From Chaetorhynchus papuensis (Eukaryota > Chordata > Aves > Passeriformes > Rhipiduridae): a stretch of 64,000 nt of DNA. The DNA is taken from contig VWYX01000345.1 in NCBI GenBank assembly GCA_013396525.1, forward strand, positions 124,001 to 188,000. Reading direction: 5' to 3'. Both the position numbers and the translations under genes were made by a program. Shown one piece after another: positions 1 to 10,385 of the stretch (positions are counted from its first letter, which is position 1; each line of letters begins with the position of its first letter). The notes beneath the pieces are model-generated. The model had not been told where the DNA came from. It made no database searches and saw only the letters and a list, made by a program, of their open reading frames with translations.

Positions 1-329
1 CCTATGTACTTTCTTTGTCCACACAACTGCCTGCTGGTGGTCCGGTCTTTTTTTAAGTTTTGATGCATTTCAAGTGCATTTTTGAGAGAATTTCACACAG
101 AATTCATTAACAGCATGTTAATGAAACACACTGCTGCCGTGCCGTGTTGCCCTGCCATCCTGCCAGCACCAGCTCTGCTCCTGTTGCTGTCTCTGAGCTG
201 GGCAGGAATAGCACACATGCTGCCGTGTCTCCTGCTTGTCAAAGGCAGAAACACATCCTTTCGTGTAAAACTATTTTGACTTGTAGCTGATTTGCTAAAC
301 AGGTTTAAGCACTGAACACTTATTAGCCA

Positions 330-690
330 GTGTCCCTGCAGAGCGCGGGCGGCACCCACAGCCCTGGAGGAAGTGTCGGGGAATGGTTTTGGCAGCGTTT
401 CCTTCCTCCCCTGCAGCCAGGAGCCAGACCCTGGGAGCTGACTCTGGGCAGCTGGCACGGCAGGAGGGATGGCAGACGCGGGCAGACCGACTCTGTGTTC
501 AAGTTGCCGTCTCTTGCCTTGCTAAGCCGGTCACTGCCCGAGGGATGCTCCTCCCGAGGGCCTGGCCGTGCCGCCGCCTTCTCCTGGCGCTGCCAGAGCC
601 CTGCGACCCTGCGCCCATCCCCGCGCATCTCCGAGGCGCGTAGGCAGAGAAGAAATCTGCGGAGGGTGAGGGAGGAGTTCAAAGGCTTGT
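330..690. promoter_or_regulatory. CpG-rich islet, possible promoter or 5' exon
   Basis: This segment is visibly GC-rich and holds about 25 CpG dinucleotides in roughly 340 bases, with clusters near 345, 475, 540-560 and 610-640. The rest of the window is AT-rich and nearly CpG-free. By hand count the observed/expected CpG ratio is near 0.7, which meets usual CpG-island criteria for composition, although the islet is short. Unmethylated islets of this kind usually mark promoters in vertebrates. A donor-like site (GG then GTGAGG) ends a possible first exon at 665. A frame open from 327 to 764 has no upstream ATG, so any exon here is more likely 5' untranslated. A second frame, from ATG 383 to TAG 641-643, is probably chance. 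The link to the exons downstream is inferred. Confidence 0.5.
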
Positions 691-1986
691 CGGGCAGGGG
701 CTGCAGAGAGAGGTGTGGTGGGGACTTAATAATGGATTTTGCAACGGGGAAAATGAGTTTCTGAATCTGGAAAAAAATGCTCATCTAGTTAAAACCTTCT
801 TAGTTTGGGGCTCTTCTGCTGCTTGTAGCTAAATTCCTACTCCTGCAGTCTGTATACAGGTAGCAGTCCCTTGCAGTGTGTTTTGTGTTTGGGATCAGTA
901 TTGCACATGGGACCGGGAAGAGACTGAGTCTTTCAAGCTGAATCTTCCCACTTGTTTTTTAATTACTGGAGCTCTTGCCATTATCTTCCAGCAGCGGTTG
1001 AGGAAGAGTCTGGAATGAGTCATGACACTCTCCAGTTGTCCCTTGAGATGTCCAGCCTGGAGTGGATGGGATGATTTGCCATGATCCTGCCTGTCTGTTT
1101 GTGCTTTCCAAGACATGCAGAGGAATAGGCAGCCCAGGTGCACGGAGGGGGCTAAACCCCTTCCTGGGGGCAGCTCCCATCCCATGCTGCCCCCCCTGAC
1201 AACAGCACCTCGTGAGTGGGAGAGGCTTTGCTGGGGTGGTTTGCAAGGGTGGCTGAATGATGGGCTCCAACGTGATGACTGCTCTGCCTGGTTGCTCTGC
1301 AGAGCTGTGGCTTCTCCCCAACTTGCTGGAGGGAAACTGCCCTTCCAAGCCACAGGCAGCCTTCTGTATTGCCAAGGGTGCAATGCAGAAGCAGGAGGGA
1401 GGAGGATGCAAAGAGAAGGCCATTGAGTGGAGGAAATACCACTATTTACTTCTCCACTGCTAGTCAGTCTGCCTAAGTGCTATGTCTGTCCAAGAAGAGT
1501 CTGCTTGAATCAGTGGGTTAGGCTCAGAAATCAGTTGTAATGCAAATCCAGAAGAATGCAGGTCTCTGGTGGTACCCCAGGCACTGCCAGGCCCTTCTTG
1601 GCTTGCAGGAGCATGGATTTTACTTAATATCTATGCTGGGCCAAATTCTTCTCTCAGCTTAGGTCATTCTTGTCCAATTATTCCTCAGACCACTTACTTT
1701 TTTCCCCCGAAAATCTCAACAGTCTTCCAAGAAGTGCTGAGCTTGTCTGGGATTTTTCTTTTGCCCCTCAGGTCCTGGGTTATCTGGTTTTAGAGGTGTG
1801 GAGTGCTGCAGCGATCCTGCTGCAGACAGACTGCCCTGTGCTGTGCTCATGGGCTGTAAACTTTCCTGAAAAACAAAAACATGGAGAAAGGAAGCTAGTC
1901 TGGCCATTATATGTTGATTTCCATCATAAAGGAGCACCATAGACCATGCAGTCTTTCAGTGATGTAACCTAGTCCTGTACCCACAG
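691..1986. other. No gene recognised
   Basis: Mixed-composition sequence with several overlapping short ORFs on both strands between 895 and 1460. The ORFs disagree in frame, lack splice sites and match no known domain. A moderately GC-rich patch at about 1110-1220 has little CpG. Confidence 0.4.
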
Positions 1987-2053
1987 GCAGAATTTGGCCC
2001 TCTGTGTCCTGGCACAGGAGGTGCAGGAAAGCCGTGGAAGTAGTTCCATCAGG
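1987..2053 (+). other. Candidate exon (67 nt), optional 5' exon of the left-end gene model
   Basis: A moderate acceptor (CCTGTACCCACAG) precedes it and a near-perfect donor (AGG then GTAAGT) follows. One frame is open through the whole segment and reads QNLALCVLAQEVQESRGSSS near its end. That frame leaves in phase 0, which would fit the next candidate exon at 6501. The exon lies between the CpG-rich islet and the stronger exons, so it could be a 5' untranslated or coding exon. No family is recognised. A 67-base segment open in one frame is not rare by chance, so this is the weakest member of the set. Confidence 0.22.
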
Positions 2054-5000
2054 GTAAGTGCATTAACTTCATGCTTTGAAGCATAATTCTCTCATAATTC
2101 TCAGTTAAAATGCATGAACGGAGATTTTACACTAAAATCTATGATTTCCTCTGAATTCTCTTCTTTTGTGCCTTCTGCATTTGAGCTTTTGTTAGTCAGT
2201 TGATACACAGCATTTTACAGCCTATCTTTTGTGCAGTGGCCTTTCAGCCATCATGCTCTGATGACAGCTCTAGACATTCAGCCTAGATGTATAGAGCATT
2301 TATTGTTTGCTTTGGGAGTTTTTTAATGAACGTTTCATTTAATATTCAGCTTTACTTGCCATTTGTCAGCAAGATCAGCATCCTGTTGAATTTCTCTCTG
2401 GGCAACCTCAGTGCATCAGCTCTGGCTCCACGTCTCATTTCAACAATAGCTGCAAATAGGCCATAGGTTCGTTTATGCCAGTCGTGTATAAAAGTGAAGA
2501 CAACAGAGGTCTAAATTCAGACCATAATGGAAATTACCTTCTTTTTTCTTTCCTTCTCTTCTCAGGCTCTGACCCACTTTTTCCCCTATATCTCATCTCT
2601 TGTAAATGTCTTGAGCTCCATCTAAGGGTGTCCTGTCAAGGGGAAACAAGAATTATGTTTGCTTTCTTCCCTTGTTTATGCTGCATGGAGCAGGCCTAAG
2701 AGGTTTCTCCCTCTTTATCCAATATCCCCTTGCTTTCTTTTTATAATAACTCCAGGGCCTGTCTAATAGACTCGCTGGCTAACTGGCATAATACAGATAC
2801 ATATGAAATCTCCTTTGCTGAGAGGAGTAACAGTTTTTCATTAAGACTATTCATGTCCTTTGGGGAACTTTAATTCTGTTTCGTTGAAATGCCTACAAAT
2901 ATGTAGGAGAAAATATGTTAAATGGTTGGATGATTCTGCCATCTTAGCTAAGAGATGGGCAAGCACTATATGAGATATCCTGCAAACTCTTCAGCAAAAA
3001 TAGTGAATGCCAAAGTTGACATTTTACGTCTATTTTTCCTTTAGAGCTATAAGAAGCAGTTCCAATCCTCTTATGCCTTGTTTTTATATAGAAATAAAAG
3101 CACAAGCAAGAGCACAAGCCAATTTTTTGTTGTTGCTTTCCTTGGTAGGTCACTGCTAACAGAGCATTTTCAAAAATCCCAGCAAGTGCTACTGAATCCT
3201 GACCTGATTTGGAGTCTTTTCAAAGCACACAGATAAAACCAGGTTGACAAAGCTGATTTCAGAGCCTGGTTTGCCTTTGGTTATCTCAGCTGGGATTGCC
3301 ACAGGGGCAGGAGAAGCACCAGCAAACTGATCAGCCACCGGCGTTGCTTTCAAGAATACTTCGTTACTCTGGAAGAGCAGCATCAAATCCCATAAACTTC
3401 CTGAGATTGTTGATGTGTTGGCCATGGCATTAGCAATTGCTTTACATGAGCAGTGACCTTCAGAAACACCTTTTCTCCTTCTGTTTCCCTCTTAGCATTT
3501 CCTTGAGTTCCCTCTTTCCGACACCCATGTGCACCTTTAGTGCCCACAACACTGACTTTCCCTATTGTTTGTTTCCTCTTCTGCATGTTTCTGCCTTTTA
3601 TTTCAAGGGGACTCGATGTTCTTTTGAAAGCCCGTGGAAATGGCTTCCTTTTTTGCACAGACACAGCAAATTTGCCATATTTCCCCCATAATAGCGCCGC
3701 AGACCCACTTGTCAGTCATTCTTTCAGGATTGATTACTCCAGGAGAGAAGGTGTGAATGGGCAAATAAGCTGAGACTGAGAACAGTCATAGACATCCTGG
3801 CTGTAAACATTTGACATTTCTATAACTTTTTTTTTTTCAGAGTTTGTCATTTAAACATGAAGCAAGCTGTGTTCAGATAGGAAGTGAGGAATGATGGGGA
3901 AGGAGGAAAAAGGATGCATGGTCAAGGCACAGATCATTACAGTGATTAATTTAACACCATGGACTTGCGTGGATGTAGTCCAGGATTTTGTTGCACCACA
4001 GAAAGTGATATCAAGTGGTTTTGGGATGCATATGAAGTTTTATTGCACTTACTAACCCTCATCTCTAAACCCAGAGTTTTGGGGTTTTTTTAAATCATGG
4101 ATCTCACTAAAATATCAATATTTTATGACCTGCTCTCTTTGTATTTCTGTATATTCTTCCTGTATTTCACTCCTGGGTTCTTTCTCAAAAGTGAATGCTG
4201 CTAGTGTTGCTACTGCCTCCCCTCTGCAAATCATCCATTTCGCAAAGGCTCTGCAAGAGAGAGAATTCGAGAAAAGAGATTTCCTCCCTGGAGGACCAGA
4301 ATTTTATCCTCATCACAGAGCTTTTACTACTCTGTAATACACAGCAATCATTTAATATCTCTCTTCTTTATCCATAAAATGAAAGCATTAACATCCCCAT
4401 CTGTCAAAGATTACATGTAAACGTTCATCCCTCCCAGAGTGTCATGGAGATCCACATTCCCTTTTGTATAAGCACTGCTGCCTCTTCTTTCCTAACTCCT
4501 AATCCAGGGCAGCAGCCTTGAAGAACATTTCAAAAGATACTCACACTTCAGTGATTCATCCTCATATGACGGTAAATACATACGTGAGCATATACTTGCA
4601 GAGGGGTTTCCACAAGTCATCGTGTACTCAACATCTGAATAATAGTTTAGAGCCATGAAAGGGAAGCTGATTTTAAGGAACCACAATAATTTCAAACTCA
4701 GGGGCCGTATCCCAGAAAACAGGTCACATGCCTGCAGTTCTATGCTGTTTTCCCCAGACATTTTGGCATCTCTCATCTCAAAATCTTGCTCGGTGTGTTT
4801 TCCATGATGGTTGTCAGAGGTCTATTAATTCTAGCAGCTCCAGGGAAAATTCTATCTGTGTCTTCCTGCAGCTACACAGCATGTGATTTGTTTTCATCTA
4901 CATAATCCATCTGTCCCCCAATCTGAGAGCCCTAGGTGCCAGAGAGCATGGGCTCAGTGAGCTGCTCTGAAAGGCATGGACAATAACCTTGCATAATTTC

Positions 5001-6500
5001 TGGCTTTTTTTCTTAGCATCTGATTAAATTAATGTGATTCTGTGTATGAGTCATGTAATGGGTGTCTCTTTAATGTACATCTTCTCAGCCGTGGCGCCTG
5101 TTTCTGAGACGTGATGGATATCAGTAAATGGAATTACACGTGCTTGGTTCATCCCAGAATCTCATTTGAAGTAGTGTGATAATTCCTTGGTGTGGCCAGA
5201 AACCACAGGCAGTGCCTCTTTGCCTCTGAGCAAGGGTGCCAATCCTTCAGGTTTCTCCATCCTGAGGACTTTCAGCAGCAGCTAAACAAGAGGCAACCAT
5301 CAGCTCAGATAGGGAGACCTCCAAGGCAAACTGTCCTGCTTGTTGGGATGCTGTGGGGAGGGGTCCAAGCACACCAGCACTAACAGAGCCTTCCTGGATC
5401 CAGCCCTCTCTTACCTGTCACAGGAGCACTGGCAGCTTCCAGCAGATCTGCTCTGGTTCATAGGTCTGACTCTTCACTCAGATTTCCCCATCAGACCTCA
5501 AATACTGGAAAAAACCATCTTTGTGGTGTGGCCTTTTTAGTGTACTCTTTGTCATATTTTTCTCCCAAATGATCTTGATTTATTTAAATGTACAAAGATT
5601 TGTGGTATCTGATCCAAATGGACTAGAGGACCTGACATGCCCCATCACCACCACAGCAACATCTGGCTCTAGGTGAATTGTGGCAGGCATTTAATCAGAT
5701 ACTTACAGTGTATGTGTCCATGGTTGTGTTTGCACAGTGGAAAGTCTCCCCATGCTCCTCAGAGCCTGATGCTGCTGGATTTTTTCTTTAATCTAAAGAT
5801 TTTCAATTTTTGGATGTTTACATTCAGGTGGGAGCAGCTAGAGGGGGACATAAGACTGGGAACAAGTAGCAAAGCCTGGGAGTGTCCAGCATGTTGGATA
5901 CTAGGAAAATGTGCACAGAGTTGCCCAGCAAAATTATGCCTGTTGGACAAATTTAAGGCTTTCCCTGCTAATATGTAACCCACAGGGGTACTCTGTAAAA
6001 AGCAATCCAGACAAAAAGAAAGAGGATGTGTTCACTTTTAAGTTGACCAAAACCATTTTGCTTCCCTTTATCATTTTTTTTTGCAGTTGCTGCTACTTTA
6101 AAACTCTCTCTTTCAGCAAGGACAAACCAAGTTTCTTTTCCAAAAATTGTTTGTCTCCACCACAGTGTGTTTCCACCATACCTAGAATTTCACAGTCTCG
6201 TGTATGGAGAGGACAGGGAGGACCCTGAGGCCAAGGTCTGCAGCAAATAAGTACTAACATCTCACCTCCTTTCTCCCAGACTTTCTCTCTCCTCAAGTGA
6301 CCGCGATGCTCCCTCACTGAAACAGTTTTGAAGCCTTTCCTCTGGAGACACTCTGGAATGGTTCTGTGATGTTGAAATGACTGCTATGTGTTGAAAATTT
6401 CATTGCAGCTGACTCTCCTGCCAGAGCAGGCATTGCTGGTTTTTTCCCAGGTTTGCATGCCACTGAGGTCTGTGCTAACCTTGTCTCTTCACTACTTCAG
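2054..6500. other. No gene recognised; intron of the candidate gene if real
   Basis: AT-rich DNA. A run of 11 T at 3827-3837 ends in CAG, but no open exon follows. At about 4345-4440 the text reads like a worn MIR-type SINE (TTTATCCATAAAATG followed by ATTAACATCCCCATCTG), too diverged to be sure. Two stretches, about 2310-2465 and 4990-5115, have the even composition and TTTAAT/ATTAAATTAATG words often seen in conserved noncoding DNA. Nothing else is supported. Confidence 0.35.
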
Positions 6501-6630
6501 CACTGGAGGGAAATGGATGCAAGAGGAGACCAAAAGAACGAGCATAGGAGACGAATACCAGGCAATAATAGTTTGCAAGAGAAAAAGGCCTCTGAGGGAT
6601 CACATAAAAATGGGAGTAGATCTGCACGAG
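6501..6630 (+). other. Candidate internal exon (130 nt) with consensus splice sites
   Basis: The acceptor is a long pyrimidine-rich tract ending CTTCACTACTTCAG. The donor GAG/GTAAGTAAC is a full consensus. This is the best splice-site pair I found in the window. Two of the three frames are open across all 130 bases. In the frame starting at its first base it reads HWREMDARGDQKNEHRRR and leaves with one base over, matching the next exon. In the other open frame it reads KWMQEETKRTSIGDEYQA and would end at a stop inside the next exon (8834-8836). Which frame, if either, is used cannot be decided from one genome. Confidence 0.42.
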
Positions 6631-9585
6631 GTAAGTAACAAATAGGAAACACACCTTGCTATTTAGAAAAATGGAAAGCAGGTGAAATTTCATCTGTGTA
6701 TGGGGGTTCTTCTCCTGATGCCTATCTCTCCTGGGAGAAATCAGCCCTTGAAGCCATGTGCCCTGGAGAATCCCCAGCTCACAGTCTCCTAGCTACAACA
6801 CCCAGGAAGGGATTTGGTTTGTAATCAAGCCTGTAGCTTACAAGACTTTATTATCCGTATAACTTTGAATTTTTCTTGGTGAGAGGGAAATGCATCTCAG
6901 GCCTCTCCAGACCCTCCCTCATGATGCTTCAGCCGTGCACATAAGGCTGCATGAGGCTGCATGAGTCCATGTCCTGAGGAGGTCACTAGGCCATCAAGAT
7001 ATCAGTCTGCTAATGGACTGATTATCTCATGTGCCTCATAAGCAAGACAGCATCTGGTGCACAGCAGCAGGGCCACCTCCCTTCCTCACTCCCCCTGTCC
7101 ACCAGCTCGCAACACACAGCATTTCAGCTAACTGGGCTGATTTTGGGGTAATTGTTCTGTCTGGTCAGGGAGAGGGTGCACTCCTGACAGCAGGAGAATT
7201 TGAGAAGCAAAGAGCCAATTTTGTGGGTCACGAAATCACTGCAAGAGAGAAGACTGGCCTATTTCCAGAGGTGAAGAGAAAAAGTTATTTTGAAAGGACA
7301 GGCTGGAGTCAGAAGCGTTTTCAGCTCAGTGTCCTCTTCAATGGGTTGTGTAGGTTTAGGGTGTATCTGCACAGCCCCATGACAGATGGTTCACATCATA
7401 CATATGGGATTTTAATTCCAGATGCATCTCCAGAGTAAGCCAACAGGTTCCCTCCAAGGTGAAACGCACCCCAAGGGTTGGCTGTACTCATGCATTTCCC
7501 TCGGAAGACCTGCCCCTGGGCAATACCACTTCATGGTGGCAAACCTAGCACAGGCCTGTGCCGTGCATCAGGATCTTCTTTTACCCTCTTGGAGGGCAGA
7601 ACACCCCCAAGTCTCCCCTTACCACTTCTCCCATGGTTCCAGGTCACAAGTCACCTCTGCTCTGCCCTAGCCTTTCCTTGGAAGAATGCCAAGGAAGTAC
7701 TGCAGGGCACAGTGTTGGCAGGAGGAGATGAGTGGGACCTGGCTGCATCCCCTACCCATTCCCACTGCGGCACATTTCAGCACTAGAAGGGAAGGGAGTG
7801 GAACCCCCAGGTCCTGGGCAGGGAAGGGGATAGAAGAGAACACAGGACTGCTGTAGATACAGTGGCAGTAGCTCTCAACTAATAATACTTCTGGGTTTAG
7901 ACATTTTATATGTTTTGGATTGTGACACCACAGTGTTGATACAAACCCCATCACCAAGGACAAAAGCATTGCAGTAGCTTGAGATCGCTCTGTAGGTGTG
8001 TTACTCTTGCTTTTTTTAATTTTTAGGATGGTTGTGCTATTGTCTTTAGGTCAACCTGCCCAAATTCAAGTTTCACTGCTGCACCACATGCCTGCTGGAC
8101 TTCAGCCAATGCCACAAGACATGACCAGTGCCTGTCTTTGTGCTTTGATTGTAGGAGCTCTCTTTACCAGAGGGAAAACAGATGCTTTCCATCCAGACTA
8201 ATCAGGGAAGAAGTTTCACCCAGGGGATGCATCAGTTTAAAGATAGTTTAAATGTAATCAAATTGGTCAAGTTTGAGGACCAGCAGAGCTCTGCCATGAG
8301 GGACAAAGCAAAGGGACTGAAAAAAATAATAAAATCTGTGCTCACACGAGATTCTGGGGACAGTGCTGTGCACTTTGCTATGAACTGAAGTACCCGGAGG
8401 ATAAAACAGCAGCTGGGATTAAAACAAAGCTGGCATCAGTCCAAGGTACCAGTAAATCACGTGGGATTATTACTTCACTAGAGATTTTACTGGTGTGCAA
8501 AGAAAAGAAAGTAGAAACCAATTTCTGCTAAACAAAGGAGTTAAGAGGAATCTCCAGCAAAACTAAGCCTTCATCGTGCAAAATCTCTACACAGTTTTTA
8601 AACTGTGAAATTAACAATGTATGAAGTTCTAAATCCACTGTTTCCAAACAGGACTGGGGGCTGACAAGGGCTGCACCATTCCATAAGGGATTCTTTTTCT
8701 CCATGAAGTTTATAAAATGACATACAAAGGATAGGAAATAATCAAATGTGAATAGATTTCTTATTTACAAAATTTTCTTTTCTGTTTATACAGACACTGA
8801 ATGTGAACACAAAGGAGAGCAAGAATTTGGCATGTTAGAGGAGAAAGGCGGAAGAGGTGAGGAGGAAGGAACATATGGTAAAAAAATAGGATATAAAAGA
8901 GAGCCTTAAAAACACAGCGGAGCAGAAGTGTCAGAACAGTCCTTAAAATAACCTGGCTGATGAATATGATGAATGATGCAGAACCAGTGCTTGCTGTAGT
9001 CAGGTGTCCAGATGAAGCACCCTTCTTTAACCACATTCCCTGGGAGGCTTCAGTCTGGACCACTTGCCAGAAACCAGCCACAGCTTGTAGCTGGTACCAT
9101 ATGACAACAGATGTTTAACAACATCCTCTGAGAAACAAATTTGTGCAAAACACCAGTAAAAATGTACTGATACCCAACAGCACCAAATCAGTGGGGAGAC
9201 TGGGTTTTGTCATGGAGAACAGGACTGAAGAGCAATTAGAAGTGTCTCTCTCTGACTGGAGTCTGCTGGGTGTCTGATGTGCTGCCTTGTCTCATTACTG
9301 AGGCTGGTACAGCTTTATTGACAATATATCTGAAGTAATTATTTTTAAAATGAAAACTAAACCATCTTCTCTTATGTCCAAGGCAAACATTACATTTTAG
9401 ATGTTATTTAGTAAATCAGTTGCTCTACGTAGGTTTTTGGTCACAGCTATGATGGAATGTGCCTTGGGCTTTGCTTTGCTAAGAAGCAGAGATTAATCCC
9501 ACGCCACTCTTTCTTCTAAGGCTCCAGCACAAATGGTTCAAAGGAAAGTATTAGTGCAGACTGCATTGAACTGTGCATTAATTGA
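6513..9585 (+). CDS. Candidate spliced gene: 81-residue hydrophilic protein of unknown function (three coding exons)
   Basis: The model joins 6513-6630, 8794-8856 and 9521-9585. The start ATG at 6513 has G at -3 and G at +4 (strong Kozak). Exon phases agree: the first ends one base into a codon, the second is 63 nt and keeps that phase, and the third continues in frame for 21 codons to TGA 9583-9585. Residues 1-39 are rich in Arg, Lys, Asn and Ser (starting MDARGDQKNEHRRR). Residues 40-60 are acidic (TECEHKGEQEF). Residues 61-81 are Ser-rich (STNGSKESISADC) and end in ELCIN. No signal peptide, membrane helix or known domain is visible. All three acceptors have clear pyrimidine tracts, and the donors are GAG/GTAAGT and GAG/GTGAGG. 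A CpG-rich islet lies upstream and AATAAA downstream. It may be a real lineage-specific microprotein, the 3' end of a longer gene, a noncoding transcript, or chance. The function is unknown. Confidence 0.33.
8794..8856 (+). other. Candidate internal exon (63 nt)
   Basis: The acceptor TTTTCTTTTCTGTTTATACAG is strong and the donor GAG/GTGAGG is good. The length is a multiple of three. With the single base carried from the exon at 6501 it reads DTECEHKGEQEFGMLEEKGG without a stop. The frame continues past the donor for about 17 codons if the intron is retained. Confidence 0.38.
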
Positions 9586-10185
9586 GCTTGCTGCAAGGCA
9601 GGCATATACAGAGTGGCTGCAAGTCAAGCATTGCTTGAGGAGGGGGAATGAGTATTCTGGGGTGAGAGTAATCTGGCCACAGCCTCTGGCCCAGATTTTT
9701 GCTGAATTCATTGCCTGACATCTTCTTAGAGCCTAAGTATTAGGAGCCCAAAAGTCTGAGTAGGATATGGGAAGTGGATACTGTAAAAGCCTCCATCTGC
9801 ATCACTGCATTATCCATGGTGACAGACACTTCAAGGTAATGCCACTCATATGAAATTCACACCAACTATTCCTGTCTCAAGGTTTCATATCATCTCTTAC
9901 AATGGTACCTGAGCCCTCTACACAGTCAATACTACTTGGAAACTCTAGTACATAGGTGTAGTTAGTCCATGGATTTTTCCTCTTCTTGTGGTATGAGGGC
10001 TTCAGTTTTTCAGCTTTTTTTCCTCTCCTTTAAATCCTTCTGCTTGATGAGCTGGTTTTACTGTGTAGTTGAATAAGCTTTTGGGGGTGGATGATCAGCA
10101 ACTAGAATTCACATTTTCTTTTAGAAATGTGACAGAGAAGGTAACTTTAGATAATAATTTTTAATAAAAAAGAATTGTAAAAGAG
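9521..10185 (+). other. Candidate terminal exon with 3' UTR
   Basis: The acceptor is ACTCTTTCTTCTAAG. The frame carried from the preceding exon runs GSSTNGSKESISADCIELCI and stops at TGA 9583-9585. The remaining sequence is AT-rich and stop-laden, as expected of a 3' UTR. The first AATAAA after the stop is at 10163-10168, and a T-rich stretch (GTCTCTCTTTCC) follows about 25 bases later, so the 3' end is placed near 10185. The end is an estimate. Confidence 0.33.
10163..10168 (+). terminator. Candidate polyadenylation signal AATAAA
   Basis: This is the first canonical hexamer downstream of the candidate stop codon at 9583-9585. A T-rich downstream element lies at about 10194-10207. AATAAA is frequent in AT-rich DNA, so it supports the gene model only by position. 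Confidence 0.35.
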
Positions 10186-10360
10186 GACATAAGAGTCTCT
10201 CTTTCCTCGTAGCTTCATGCTCCTATTGGAATACATCTAACCAATTTCATTCAGAATGTAATTTAAGTCCTGCTGTTCCTATCTTGGAGCCTCTGGAGCA
10301 TAGGAGTGTACTTGGTGCAGCCATGGTCCCTTTGTAAGCCAAACCCACGTATTTGTAATA

Positions 10361-10385
10361 TTTTTTTTTTTTTTTTTTTTTTTTT
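10361..10385 (+). repeat. Poly-T tract of 25 bases
   Basis: An uninterrupted run of 25 T, the longest homopolymer in the window. On the minus strand it is poly-A following about 290 bases of open frame (10384-10671), which could suggest a retrocopied 3' end. However, no AATAAA lies at the right distance and no target-site duplication was found. It is more simply a slippage-prone homopolymer. Confidence 0.9.

Noticed and set aside
3274..3291. CTTTGGTTATCTCAGCTG resembles the mature miR-9 sequence
   Set aside because: It has an extra base within the mature-like region, and no complementary star arm is found on either side, so no hairpin precursor can form.
6535..6580. In the third frame of the exon at 6501, TSIGDEYQAII recalls the start of ELM2 domains
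   Set aside because: Only a few positions agree and the following residues (VCKRKRPLRDH) do not continue the domain. Chance is more likely.
7031..7438. 135-codon plus-strand open frame
   Set aside because: It starts with GTG rather than ATG, has no splice sites or domain, and lies within the intron of the better gene model.
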